This document shows positions 1 through 7,272 of a stretch of 64,000 nucleotides of DNA, in pieces (the stretch's first letter is position 1; each line of letters starts with the position of its first letter). The notes under the pieces are model-generated. The model was not told the DNA's origin, made no database searches, and worked only from the letters and a program-made list of their open reading frames with translations. A program made the position numbers and the translations under genes. The stretch is from contig JAXMCW010000004.1 of assembly GCA_046349155.1 (NCBI GenBank), forward strand, positions 434,001 through 498,000, in the 5' to 3' direction. Origin of the DNA: Alsobacter sp046349155. GTDB lineage: Bacteria > Pseudomonadota > Alphaproteobacteria > Rhizobiales > Beijerinckiaceae.

Positions 1-1973
1 TTGGGGCCGGTGACCAGGGCGATGCGGCCGGCGCGGGCGCCGTCCGGGGCGGACAGGTCCGCGTCGTTGGCGACGAAGGCCTGGCCGTCGCGCCGCAGCG
101 CCTGCTCCACCACGGGGTGGCGGCCGGCCTCGACATGGAAGCCGAGGCCGGCATCGACCTGCGGCCGCGTCCAGCCCTCCTGGTCGGCCAGCTCCGCGAG
201 CGCGGCGGTGACGTCGAGCACGGCGAGCGCCTCCGCCGCGGCCTTGATGGTCCCCTCCAGCCCCAGGGCCTCCTGCGAAAGCCGGGCGAACCAGTCGAGC
301 TCGCGGGCCAGCGCCTGTTCGCCCGCCGAGGCGATGCGGCTTTCCAGCTCGCCGAGCTCCGCCGTCGAGAAGCGCATCGCGCCCTGCATCGTCTGGCGGT
401 GCACGAAGCGCGCGGCGTGGGGCGGGCGCAGCAGCTCCTCGCCCGCCGCCTGCGGCACCTCGATGAAATAGCCGAGGAAGTTGTTGTGCTTGATCCGCAG
501 GGTCCGGCAGCCGGTCTCCTCGGCGTAGCGCGCCTGCAGCCCCGCGACCACCTTGCGGCTCTCGTCGCGCAGGGCGCGGATCTCGTCGAGTTCCGCGTCC
601 GCTCCCGCGCGGATGAAGCCTCCGTCGCGCCGGTTGAGCGGCAGCTCCTCCGACATGAGGTGCGCGAGGCGGCGCTCGAAAGCGGGGTCGAGCCCGGCGA
701 GCGTCGCCGCACAGGCGGCGAGTTCGTCGGGAAGCGCCGCCGCCCCGGCCAGGTCGAGCCCGGCGCCGCGCGCCGCCGCGAGCCCGTCGCGCAGGGCCGC
801 GAGGTCGCGCGGGCCGCCGCGGTCGAGCGCCAGCCGCGTCAGGGCGCGCGGCATGTCCGGCACGCGCCGCAGCGTGGCGCGCAGCCGCGTGCGGGCCGAG
901 GCGTCCGCGACGAGGCAGCCCACGGCGTCGAGCCGCCCGGCGATGCGCGAGGGGTCGGTGAGCGGGCCGGCCAGCCTCTCCGCGAGAAGCCGCCCGCCCG
1001 CCGGCGTCAGCGTGCGGTCGATCGCGCCGAGCAGGCTGCCCTCGCGTTCGCCGGCGAGGGTGCGGGTCAGTTCGAGGTTGGCGCGCGTCGCGGCGTCGAT
1101 CCGCAGGGTCGCGTCGGCCGACAGCCGGGTCGGCGGCGAGAGCGGCGGGCGGGCGCCGAACTGGGTGCGTTCGACATAGGCCACGATGGCGGCAGCCGCG
1201 GCGAGCTCGGGCCGGCTGAAGGCCCCGAACCCCGCCAGCGTGCCCACGCCGAAGAAGGCGCAGAGCCTGCGCTCGGCGCTCTCGGGGTCGAAGCCGTCGC
1301 GTGCCAGCGGCGTGATCGCGGCGGGACCGTCCCGCCACGCCGCGCGCAGGGCGGGGTCGTCTACCAGCGTGTCGGGCAGCAGGAGCTCGCGTGGCTCCAG
1401 CCGCGCCACCTCCGCCAGAATGGCGGTCTCGACGGCTTCGGTGACGAGGAACTGCCCCGTGGAAATGTCGGCCGAGGCGACGCCGTAGAGCCAGCTCCCG
1501 TCCGGCTGCCGCGTGCGCGCCACTGCGGCGAGCAAATTGGCGCGCCCGGGCTCCAGCAGCCGCTCTTCGGTGATGGTGCCGGGCGTGACGAGGCGCACCA
1601 CGTCCCGCCGCACCACGGACTTGCCGCCGCGCTTGCGGGCCTCCGCCGGATCCTCGGTCTGCTCGCAGACGGCGATGCGCAGGCCGGTCGCTATCAGCCG
1701 TTGCAGGTAATCGTCCGCCCGCTCCACGGGCACCCCGCACATGGGGATGTCGCGGCCCAGATGCTTGCCGCGCTTGGTCAGCACGATGCCGAGCACGCGG
1801 GAGGCGATCTCGGCGTCCTCGAAGAACAGCTCGTAGAAGTCGCCCATCCGGTAGAAGAGCAGGCAGTCCTGGTTGGCGGCCTTGATCTCCAGGAACTGCG
1901 CCATCATCGGCGTGACGCGCTGGTCGGCGGCGTCCGTCTCGGGCACGGGCGGATGCGGGGGCAGGGCGTTCAT
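1..1973 (-). CDS. mutS: DNA mismatch repair protein MutS (3' part missing)
   Basis: Recognises mismatches and small loops and starts MutL-dependent repair. The 657 codons present cover the N-terminal mismatch-binding domain, with the Phe-x-Glu wedge as F46-Y47-E48 in a GDFYELF context, then the connector, lever and clamp domains. The reading frame leaves the window inside the ATPase domain at VTGPN, the start of the Walker A loop. Roughly the last quarter is therefore outside. The ATG at 1973 has an AGGG-type ribosome site. The gene is divergent from maeB with about 165 bp between them. Family assignment is firm. Confidence 0.96.
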   Translation of the reverse strand, partial: MNALPPHPPVPETDAADQRVTPMMAQFLEIKAANQDCLLFYRMGDFYELFFEDAEIASRVLGIVLTKRGKHLGRDIPMCGVPVERADDYLQRLIATGLRIAVCEQTEDPAEARKRGGKSVVRRDVVRLVTPGTITEERLLEPGRANLLAAVARTRQPDGSWLYGVASADISTGQFLVTEAVETAILAEVARLEPRELLLPDTLVDDPALRAAWRDGPAAITPLARDGFDPESAERRLCAFFGVGTLAGFGAFSRPELAAAAAIVAYVERTQFGARPPLSPPTRLSADATLRIDAATRANLELTRTLAGEREGSLLGAIDRTLTPAGGRLLAERLAGPLTDPSRIAGRLDAVGCLVADASARTRLRATLRRVPDMPRALTRLALDRGGPRDLAALRDGLAAARGAGLDLAGAAALPDELAACAATLAGLDPAFERRLAHLMSEELPLNRRDGGFIRAGADAELDEIRALRDESRKVVAGLQARYAEETGCRTLRIKHNNFLGYFIEVPQAAGEELLRPPHAARFVHRQTMQGAMRFSTAELGELESRIASAGEQALARELDWFARLSQEALGLEGTIKAAAEALAVLDVTAALAELADQEGWTRPQVDAGLGFHVEAGRHPVVEQALRRDGQAFVANDADLSAPDGARAGRIALVTGP

Positions 1974-2083
1974 GCGCGAGACCCTAGCAAAGCGCGTCCG
2001 GCCCCGCACGGCGCCTGTCCCGCTGTCCCCGGCTTTTCGCGGCGGAACGATCTCTTTTCACGAAAGAAGAATGTGTCTTCGGC

Positions 2084-2112
2084 TTGAGCGACGCCCACCC
2101 GGTCAGTAGGTT
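2084..2112 (+). promoter_or_regulatory. Possible sigma-70 promoter for maeB
   Basis: TTGAGC (2084-2089) and TAGGTT (2107-2112) are separated by 17 bp, about 30 bp before the maeB start in the mutS/maeB divergent gap. The match to consensus is modest, so this is an inference only. Confidence 0.25.
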
Positions 2113-2142
2113 GGTCGCCCCGCAGGCATCGGACGCATCGTG

Positions 2143-4434
2143 ATGGCCAAGAACGACGAAAGAACCAAGAAGGCAGCCCGCCCCACGATCAGCGACCAGG
2201 AGGCCCTGCAGTTCCACCAGGCCGGCCGCCCGGGCAAGCTCGAGATCATCCCGACCAAGGCGATGGCGACGCAGCGCGACCTGTCGCTCGCCTATTCGCC
2301 GGGCGTGGCCGTGCCGGTGAAGGCCATCGCGGAGGATCCCTCCCGCGCCTATGACTACACCACGAAGGGCAACCTCGTGGCCGTGATCTCCAACGGCACG
2401 GCGATCCTGGGCCTCGGCAATCTCGGCGCGCTCGCCTCCAAGCCCGTGATGGAAGGCAAGGCGGTCCTCTTCAAGCGCTTCGCGGACATCGATTCCATCG
2501 ACCTCGAGGTCGGCACCGAGGACCCCGACGCCTTCATCGCGGCGGTGCGCTATCTCGGGCCCTCCTTCGGCGGCATCAATCTGGAGGACATCAAGGCCCC
2601 GGAATGCTTCATCATCGAGGAGAAGCTCCGGGAGATGATGGACATCCCGGTCTTCCACGACGACCAGCACGGCACGGCGATCATCGCGGCGGCCGGCATT
2701 CTCAACGCGATGCAGCTCACCGGCCGCGACATCAAGACCACGAAGCTGGTGTGCAACGGGGCCGGCGCGGCGGGCATCGCCTGCCTCGAGCTCATCAAGG
2801 CCATGGGCTTCGCGCCCGAGAACGTGGTGCTCTGCGACACCAAGGGCGTGGTCTATCGCGGCCGCCAGAGCGGCATGAACCAGTGGAAGTCGGCCCACGC
2901 GGTGGAGACGACGGCGCGCACGCTGGAGGACGCGATGCAGGGCGCCGACGTGTTCTTCGGCCTCTCGGCCAAGGGCGCGCTCTCCGCCGAGATGGTGAAG
3001 TCGATGGCGCCGAACCCCATCATCTTCGCCATGGCGAACCCGGATCCGGAGATCACGCCGGAGGAGGCGCACGCCGTGCGCGAGGACGTGATCATCGCCA
3101 CCGGCCGCTCGGACTATCCCAACCAGGTCAACAACGTCCTGGGCTTCCCCTACATCTTCCGCGGCGCGCTGGACGTCCGGGCCACCACGATCAACATGGA
3201 GATGAAGGTCGCCGCCGCGCTGGCGCTCGCCAAGCTCGCGCAGGAGGACGTGCCGGACGAGGTCGCCGCCGCCTACCAGGGCACGCGCCCGCGCTTCGGG
3301 CGGGACTACATCATCCCCGTCCCCTTCGACCCGCGGCTCATCCACACGATCCCGCCGGCCGTGGCGCAGGCCGCCATGGAGACCGGCGTCGCGCGCCGGC
3401 CCATCGTGGACATGAACGCCTACAAGGCGCAGCTCTCGGCCCGGCGCGATCCGATCGCCGGCGCGCTCCAGCGCACCATCGAGCGCGTGCGGCGCTACCC
3501 CAAGCGCGTGGTCTTCGCCGAGGGCGAAGAGGAGCAGGTCATCCGCGCGGCGGTCTCCTTCGTCAACCAGGGGCTCGGCACCGCCATCCTGGTCGGCCGC
3601 GAGGACCGCATCGCCGAGGTCGCGACCTTCGCCGGCATCGAGATCGAGGGCCGCGGCATCGAGATCCACAATGCGCGCCTCTCCATGCGCAACACGGCCT
3701 ATGCGCAATATCTCTACGAGCGGCTGCAGCGGAAGGGCTACCTGTTCCGCGACTGCCAGCGCATGATCAACCAGGACCGCAACCACTTCGCCGCCGCCAT
3801 GGTGGCGCTCGGCGACGCCGACGCGCTGGTGACGGGCGCGACGCGCAACTACTCCGTGGCGCTCGGCGACGTGCGCAACGTCATCGACCCCAAGCCCGGC
3901 CACCGCATGATCGGCGTGTCGCTGATCCTGGCGCGCGGGCGCACCGTGCTGGTCGCCGACACCGCCATCACCGAGATGCCGACCGCCGGCGAGATCGCCG
4001 ACATCGCGGTGGAGGCGGCCGGCGTGGCCCGGCGGCTCGGCTACGAGCCGCGCGTGGCGCTGCTCGCCTTCTCGACCTTCGGGCACCCGCCGGGCGAGCG
4101 CTCGGCCAAGGTGATCGAGGCCGTCAAGATCCTCGACCAGCGCCGCGTCGACTTCGAGTATGACGGCGAGATGGCCGCCGACGTCGCGCTGAACAAGGAG
4201 CTGATGGCGCAGTACCCCTTCTGCCGCCTTTCCGACACGGCGAACGTGCTGGTCATGCCCGCCTTCCACTCCGCCTCCATCTCCACGAAGATGCTGCAGG
4301 TGCTGGGAGGATCGACGGTGATCGGCCCGCTCCTGGTCGGCCTCGACAAGGCCGTGCAGATCGTCCCGCTCGGCGCGAAGGACACCGACATCACGAACAT
4401 GGCGGCTTTGGCCGCGTTCAACGTGGGCGGGTGA
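2143..4434 (+). CDS. maeB: NADP-dependent malic enzyme with C-terminal phosphotransacetylase-like domain
   Basis: Catalyses oxidative decarboxylation of malate to pyruvate with NAD(P) in the cytoplasm, linking the TCA cycle to pyruvate and reductant. About 763 residues, the normal size for the two-domain bacterial form. The N-terminal malic domain has YSPGVAVP near residue 52 and HDDQHGTA near 170. A GAGAAGIA dinucleotide-binding loop follows near 205. From about residue 440 a phosphotransacetylase-like domain begins (RVVFAEGEEEQ); in this family it is usually regulatory rather than catalytic. A GTG at 2140 directly precedes the ATG at 2143, and either could be the start. Whether it is the NAD (Dme) or NADP (Tme) form cannot be read from the sequence. 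Confidence 0.95.
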   Translation: MAKNDERTKKAARPTISDQEALQFHQAGRPGKLEIIPTKAMATQRDLSLAYSPGVAVPVKAIAEDPSRAYDYTTKGNLVAVISNGTAILGLGNLGALASKPVMEGKAVLFKRFADIDSIDLEVGTEDPDAFIAAVRYLGPSFGGINLEDIKAPECFIIEEKLREMMDIPVFHDDQHGTAIIAAAGILNAMQLTGRDIKTTKLVCNGAGAAGIACLELIKAMGFAPENVVLCDTKGVVYRGRQSGMNQWKSAHAVETTARTLEDAMQGADVFFGLSAKGALSAEMVKSMAPNPIIFAMANPDPEITPEEAHAVREDVIIATGRSDYPNQVNNVLGFPYIFRGALDVRATTINMEMKVAAALALAKLAQEDVPDEVAAAYQGTRPRFGRDYIIPVPFDPRLIHTIPPAVAQAAMETGVARRPIVDMNAYKAQLSARRDPIAGALQRTIERVRRYPKRVVFAEGEEEQVIRAAVSFVNQGLGTAILVGREDRIAEVATFAGIEIEGRGIEIHNARLSMRNTAYAQYLYERLQRKGYLFRDCQRMINQDRNHFAAAMVALGDADALVTGATRNYSVALGDVRNVIDPKPGHRMIGVSLILARGRTVLVADTAITEMPTAGEIADIAVEAAGVARRLGYEPRVALLAFSTFGHPPGERSAKVIEAVKILDQRRVDFEYDGEMAADVALNKELMAQYPFCRLSDTANVLVMPAFHSASISTKMLQVLGGSTVIGPLLVGLDKAVQIVPLGAKDTDITNMAALAAFNVGG

Positions 4435-4466
4435 GGGGGATCGCTTGTGCAGCCCGCCGAGGCCAG

Positions 4467-4484
4467 CCCGGCCGAAAGGCCGGG
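4467..4484 (+). terminator. Hairpin after maeB
   Basis: A 7-bp GC stem (CCCGGCC / GGCCGGG) closed by a GAAA loop lies 33 bp after the maeB stop. No T-run follows, so it may be a processing or stabilising hairpin rather than a true terminator. Confidence 0.3.
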
Positions 4485-4536
4485 AGGGTCGCCCATGCGG
4501 GCCGTGAAGTACCGCCTCCGGTGATCAAGGACCCCC

Positions 4537-5160
4537 ATGCCCTCCCCCACCACCCTCGTCTTCGACATCGGAAACGTCCTGATCGCCTGGGACCCGCGCA
4601 ACCTCTATCGCAAGGTGTTCGACGACCCCGCGCGCATGGAATGGTTCCTGTCCGAGGTCTGCGATCACGACTGGAACCTGGAGCAGGACCGCGGCCGCCT
4701 CTTCGCCGACGCGGTCGCCGAGCGCATCGCGCTCTTCCCCGACCTCGCCGCCGAAATCCGGGCCTATGACGAGCGCTGGCCGGAGACGCTGTCCGGACCC
4801 ATCCCGGGCTCGGTGGCCATCCTCGAGCAGGCGCGGGCCGCGGGTGTCCCGAACTACGCGATCACCAACTTCTCGGCGGAAAAATTCGCCGTCGCCCGCG
4901 CGCTGTTCCCCTTCCTGGACGGCTTCGACGGCATCATCGTCTCCGCCGAGGAGCGGCTGGTGAAGCCGGACCCCGCCATCTACCGCCTGCTGCTGGATCG
5001 CTACGGGCTCGCCGCGGGCGCCTGCGTCTTCATCGACGACAGCCCGAAGAACGTGGAGGGGGCGCGGGCGGTGGGGATGCACGCCGTCGCGTTCACCGCG
5101 CCCGCGCGGCTGGCCGAGGACCTCGCCGCCATGGGATTTCCGGTCGGGCCGAACGACTGA
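4537..5160 (+). CDS. HAD-superfamily hydrolase (YihX-like)
   Basis: Likely a small-molecule phosphatase or dehalogenase-fold hydrolase. The 207 residues hold the four HAD motifs: the nucleophile D10 in FDIGNV, Thr/Ser in ITNFS, Lys in VKPDP and the acidic pair in FIDDS. Glycine replaces the second aspartate of DxDx, as in E. coli YihX, which acts on alpha-glucose-1-phosphate. A helical cap follows motif I. An AAGGA ribosome site lies five bases before the ATG. It is co-oriented with maeB and the next gene. The substrate is not predictable. Confidence 0.85.
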   Translation: MPSPTTLVFDIGNVLIAWDPRNLYRKVFDDPARMEWFLSEVCDHDWNLEQDRGRLFADAVAERIALFPDLAAEIRAYDERWPETLSGPIPGSVAILEQARAAGVPNYAITNFSAEKFAVARALFPFLDGFDGIIVSAEERLVKPDPAIYRLLLDRYGLAAGACVFIDDSPKNVEGARAVGMHAVAFTAPARLAEDLAAMGFPVGPND

Positions 5161-5211
5161 GCGGCCTCGCGCGTTCGCCGTCCGGCGCCCCAGGCCAGCA
5201 GGAGGCAGCGC

Positions 5212-5784
5212 ATGCCGACCGTCTTCTTCGTCACCCATCCCGAGGTCGCCGTGGACCCGTCCGTCCCGGTGCCGCGCTGGGGCCTGTCCCCCCGCGGCCG
5301 CGAGCGCATGGCCGCTTATGCGCGCACGCCGGAGGTCGCCCGGCTCGCCTCCGTCTGGTCGAGCGCCGAGACCAAGGCGGTCGAGGCCGCAGCGATCCTC
5401 GCCGATCCGCTGGGCTTGTCGCCCGGCATCGACGAGGACCTGCACGAGAACGACCGCAGCGCCACCGGCTTTCTTCCGCCGCCCGAGTTCGAGCAGGTGG
5501 CCAACGCATTCTTCGCGTCGCCCGAGGAGAGCGTCCGTGGCTGGGAGCGCGCCATCGACGCGCAGGCGCGGGTGGCGGCCGCCGTGGAGCGGGTCCTCGC
5601 CGCGAGCCCGGCAGGGGACGTCGCCATCGTCGCGCATGGCGGCGTCGGCACGCTGCTCCTCTGCAGGCTGCTCGGCGAACCGATCGATCGCGGACGCGAC
5701 CAACCCTTCCAGGGCCACGTCTTCGCCTTCGACAAGGCGAGCCGGCGGGTGCTGCACCCCTGGCGTTCCATCGCGCCGCGCTGA
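5212..5784 (+). CDS. Histidine phosphatase family protein with an altered RHG motif
   Basis: A 190-residue member of the phosphoglycerate-mutase-like fold. The second conserved histidine is present as VAHGGVG, and WSSAETKA resembles the family helix motif. The N-terminal signature normally reading RHG is here T-H-P (FFVTHPEV), so the catalytic histidine is kept but the adjacent arginine is lost. This suggests a different phosphate-binding mode or a weak enzyme. The AGGAGG ribosome site six bases before the ATG is strong. A dephosphorylating role is inferred from fold only and the substrate is unknown. Confidence 0.75.
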   Translation: MPTVFFVTHPEVAVDPSVPVPRWGLSPRGRERMAAYARTPEVARLASVWSSAETKAVEAAAILADPLGLSPGIDEDLHENDRSATGFLPPPEFEQVANAFFASPEESVRGWERAIDAQARVAAAVERVLAASPAGDVAIVAHGGVGTLLLCRLLGEPIDRGRDQPFQGHVFAFDKASRRVLHPWRSIAPR

Positions 5785-5859
5785 CGCCGTTTCCGCGGGA
5801 GCGTCACGGCGAGGGGCGCGGCGACGCTGCCATCCAGGCCGGGCGTTCGCGCCCGCGCC

Positions 5860-6495
5860 TCAGTCCCAGCTCGCCTTGAACGCCGGCAGGGACCAGTCGC
5901 GGGCGATGGCGAGCCCGCGCAAGGTGAAGCCCGTGAGGAAGCCGACCAGTCCGGCGGCCGGCGGGGGCAGCCCCACCTGCAGCGCCGCCACGTAGACCGC
6001 CGCCCCGGCGAAGGCCGCGGTGACGTAGATCTCCCGGTGCAGCACGAGCGGCGTCTGGCCGGCCAGGATGTCGCGGATGATGCCGCCGAAGCTCGCGGTC
6101 ATGGCCCCGAGCATGGTGGCGGCGAGCGGGTGCGCGCCGGCCGTCAGCGCCTTGGCCGTCCCGGTCACGGCGAAGATCGCGAGGCCCATGCCGTCGGCCC
6201 AGAGCAGCACGCGGCGGGCCCTCGGCACAGAGACGAGGCCGGGCACGCGCCGGCCGAGCAGGAAGGTGAGGACGGCGACGCCGACGCAGACGAGGACGTC
6301 GGTCGGCTCGCCCACCCAGAAGACCGGCACGCCCAGCAGCATGTCGCGCACGCTGCCGCCGCCGATTCCGGTCACCGTCGCCAGCAGCGCGAAGCCGAAG
6401 GGGTCCATGCCCTTGCGCGCGGCGACGAGCGCGCCGGTCAGCGCGAAGACGCCGACGCCGACCCATTCCGCGGCATTCGAGAGGAATTGGCCCAC
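5860..6495 (-). CDS. Trimeric intracellular cation (TRIC)-type channel, UPF0126/YadS family
   Basis: A 211-residue inner-membrane protein with about seven hydrophobic helices. The two-fold internal repeat of the family is visible: GIGGGSVRDMLLG near residue 45 and FGGIIRDILAG near residue 133, each a glycine-rich kink followed by Arg-Asp. Prokaryotic TRIC proteins conduct monovalent cations, whereas older annotation suggested glycine transport. It sits just downstream of grpE on the same strand, with a GC hairpin in the 45-bp gap. Confidence 0.85.
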   Translation of the reverse strand: MGQFLSNAAEWVGVGVFALTGALVAARKGMDPFGFALLATVTGIGGGSVRDMLLGVPVFWVGEPTDVLVCVGVAVLTFLLGRRVPGLVSVPRARRVLLWADGMGLAIFAVTGTAKALTAGAHPLAATMLGAMTASFGGIIRDILAGQTPLVLHREIYVTAAFAGAAVYVAALQVGLPPPAAGLVGFLTGFTLRGLAIARDWSLPAFKASWD

Positions 6496-6507
6496 GATGC
6501 TCGCCGA

Positions 6508-6529
6508 TGCCGCCCGCCCAGGGGCGGCA
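6508..6529 (-). terminator. Hairpin between grpE and the TRIC gene
   Basis: An 8-bp perfect stem (TGCCGCCC / GGGCGGCA, loop of 6) fills the short gap after grpE. No U-tract follows, so termination is uncertain. It could also lie close to the ribosome site of the channel gene. Confidence 0.35.
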
Positions 6530-6540
6530 TGATGCGGCGA

Positions 6541-7158
6541 TCAGGCCTGCTTGTCGACCGTCGCCCCGGACGCGGCATCGGCGCCGGGCGCGGCCTTCGC
6601 GCCGCCCTTCGCCACCCCGACCAGGGCGGGGCGCAGCACGCGGTCCCCGATCACGAAGCCGGACTGCACGACCTCCCGCACGGTGCCGTTCGGCACGGAG
6701 GGATCGGGCACCTCGAACATGGCCTGGTGCAGGTTGGGGTCGAACTTCTCGCCCTTCGGGTCGAGCTTGCGGATGCCGTGGCGCTCCAGCGTCTTCAGCA
6801 GGTCGCGCTCGGTCAGGTCGATGCCTTCGATGAGCGCCTTGAGCGCGCCCTCGGCGCCCGCCGCCGCCTCGGCCGGCACGCTCTCCAGCGCGCGGCGGAC
6901 GTTGTCGGCGACGTTCAGCATGTCGCGCGCGAAGTTCGTCGTGGCGTAGGTCCGGGCGTCCGCCACCTCCTTCTCGGTGCGGCGGCGCAGGTTCTCCATC
7001 TCGGCAAGGGTGCGCAGCACCTTGTCCTTGAGCTGGGTGTTCTCGGTGTTGAGGGCCTCGATCACCGCGTGGACGTCGCGCTCCGGGGCCTCGGCCTGGG
7101 GAGCGTCCTGGTCGGGCTCGTCCTGGGGGCGGGGTTGGGCGTTGGGCTCGGACATCAT
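6541..7158 (-). CDS. grpE: Nucleotide exchange factor GrpE
   Basis: Co-chaperone that releases ADP from DnaK. The 205 residues show an acidic, proline-rich N-terminus, a long helix with the charged pattern of the GrpE dimer stalk (from about residue 30 to 95), and the C-terminal beta domain with HQAMFEVPD and the closing GFVIGDRVLRPALVGV segment. Two consecutive ATGs (7158 and 7155) are possible starts. dnaK and hrcA are not in the window. A heat-shock-type promoter lies about 65 bp upstream in the gap after glnD, so expression probably follows RpoH. Confidence 0.95.
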   Translation of the reverse strand: MMSEPNAQPRPQDEPDQDAPQAEAPERDVHAVIEALNTENTQLKDKVLRTLAEMENLRRRTEKEVADARTYATTNFARDMLNVADNVRRALESVPAEAAAGAEGALKALIEGIDLTERDLLKTLERHGIRKLDPKGEKFDPNLHQAMFEVPDPSVPNGTVREVVQSGFVIGDRVLRPALVGVAKGGAKAAPGADAASGATVDKQA

Positions 7159-7221
7159 TCGGATCGTGCTTCCATCCTGTCATGCCGCGCGGCCGAAGGG
7201 CGCGCGGTCGCTTCGCCCGGG

Positions 7222-7250
7222 ATATCAGCCTCCGCAGGCCGAAAATCAAG
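7222..7250 (-). promoter_or_regulatory. Putative RpoH (sigma-32) promoter of grpE
   Basis: On the minus strand CTTGAT (7250-7245) is followed after 17 bp by TGATAT (7227-7222) and then CCC. This resembles the alphaproteobacterial heat-shock consensus CTTG-N17/18-CYTATNT. The same spacing and the same GATATCCC core occur upstream of htpG. Confidence 0.6.
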
Positions 7251-7272
7251 AGCGGAGGACGCCGATGCTGCG

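Noticed and set aside
1984..4269. A 761-codon minus-strand frame antisense to maeB
   Set aside because: It mirrors the codon positions of maeB, has His/Arg/Ala-rich composition and no domains; such antisense frames are common in GC-rich DNA.
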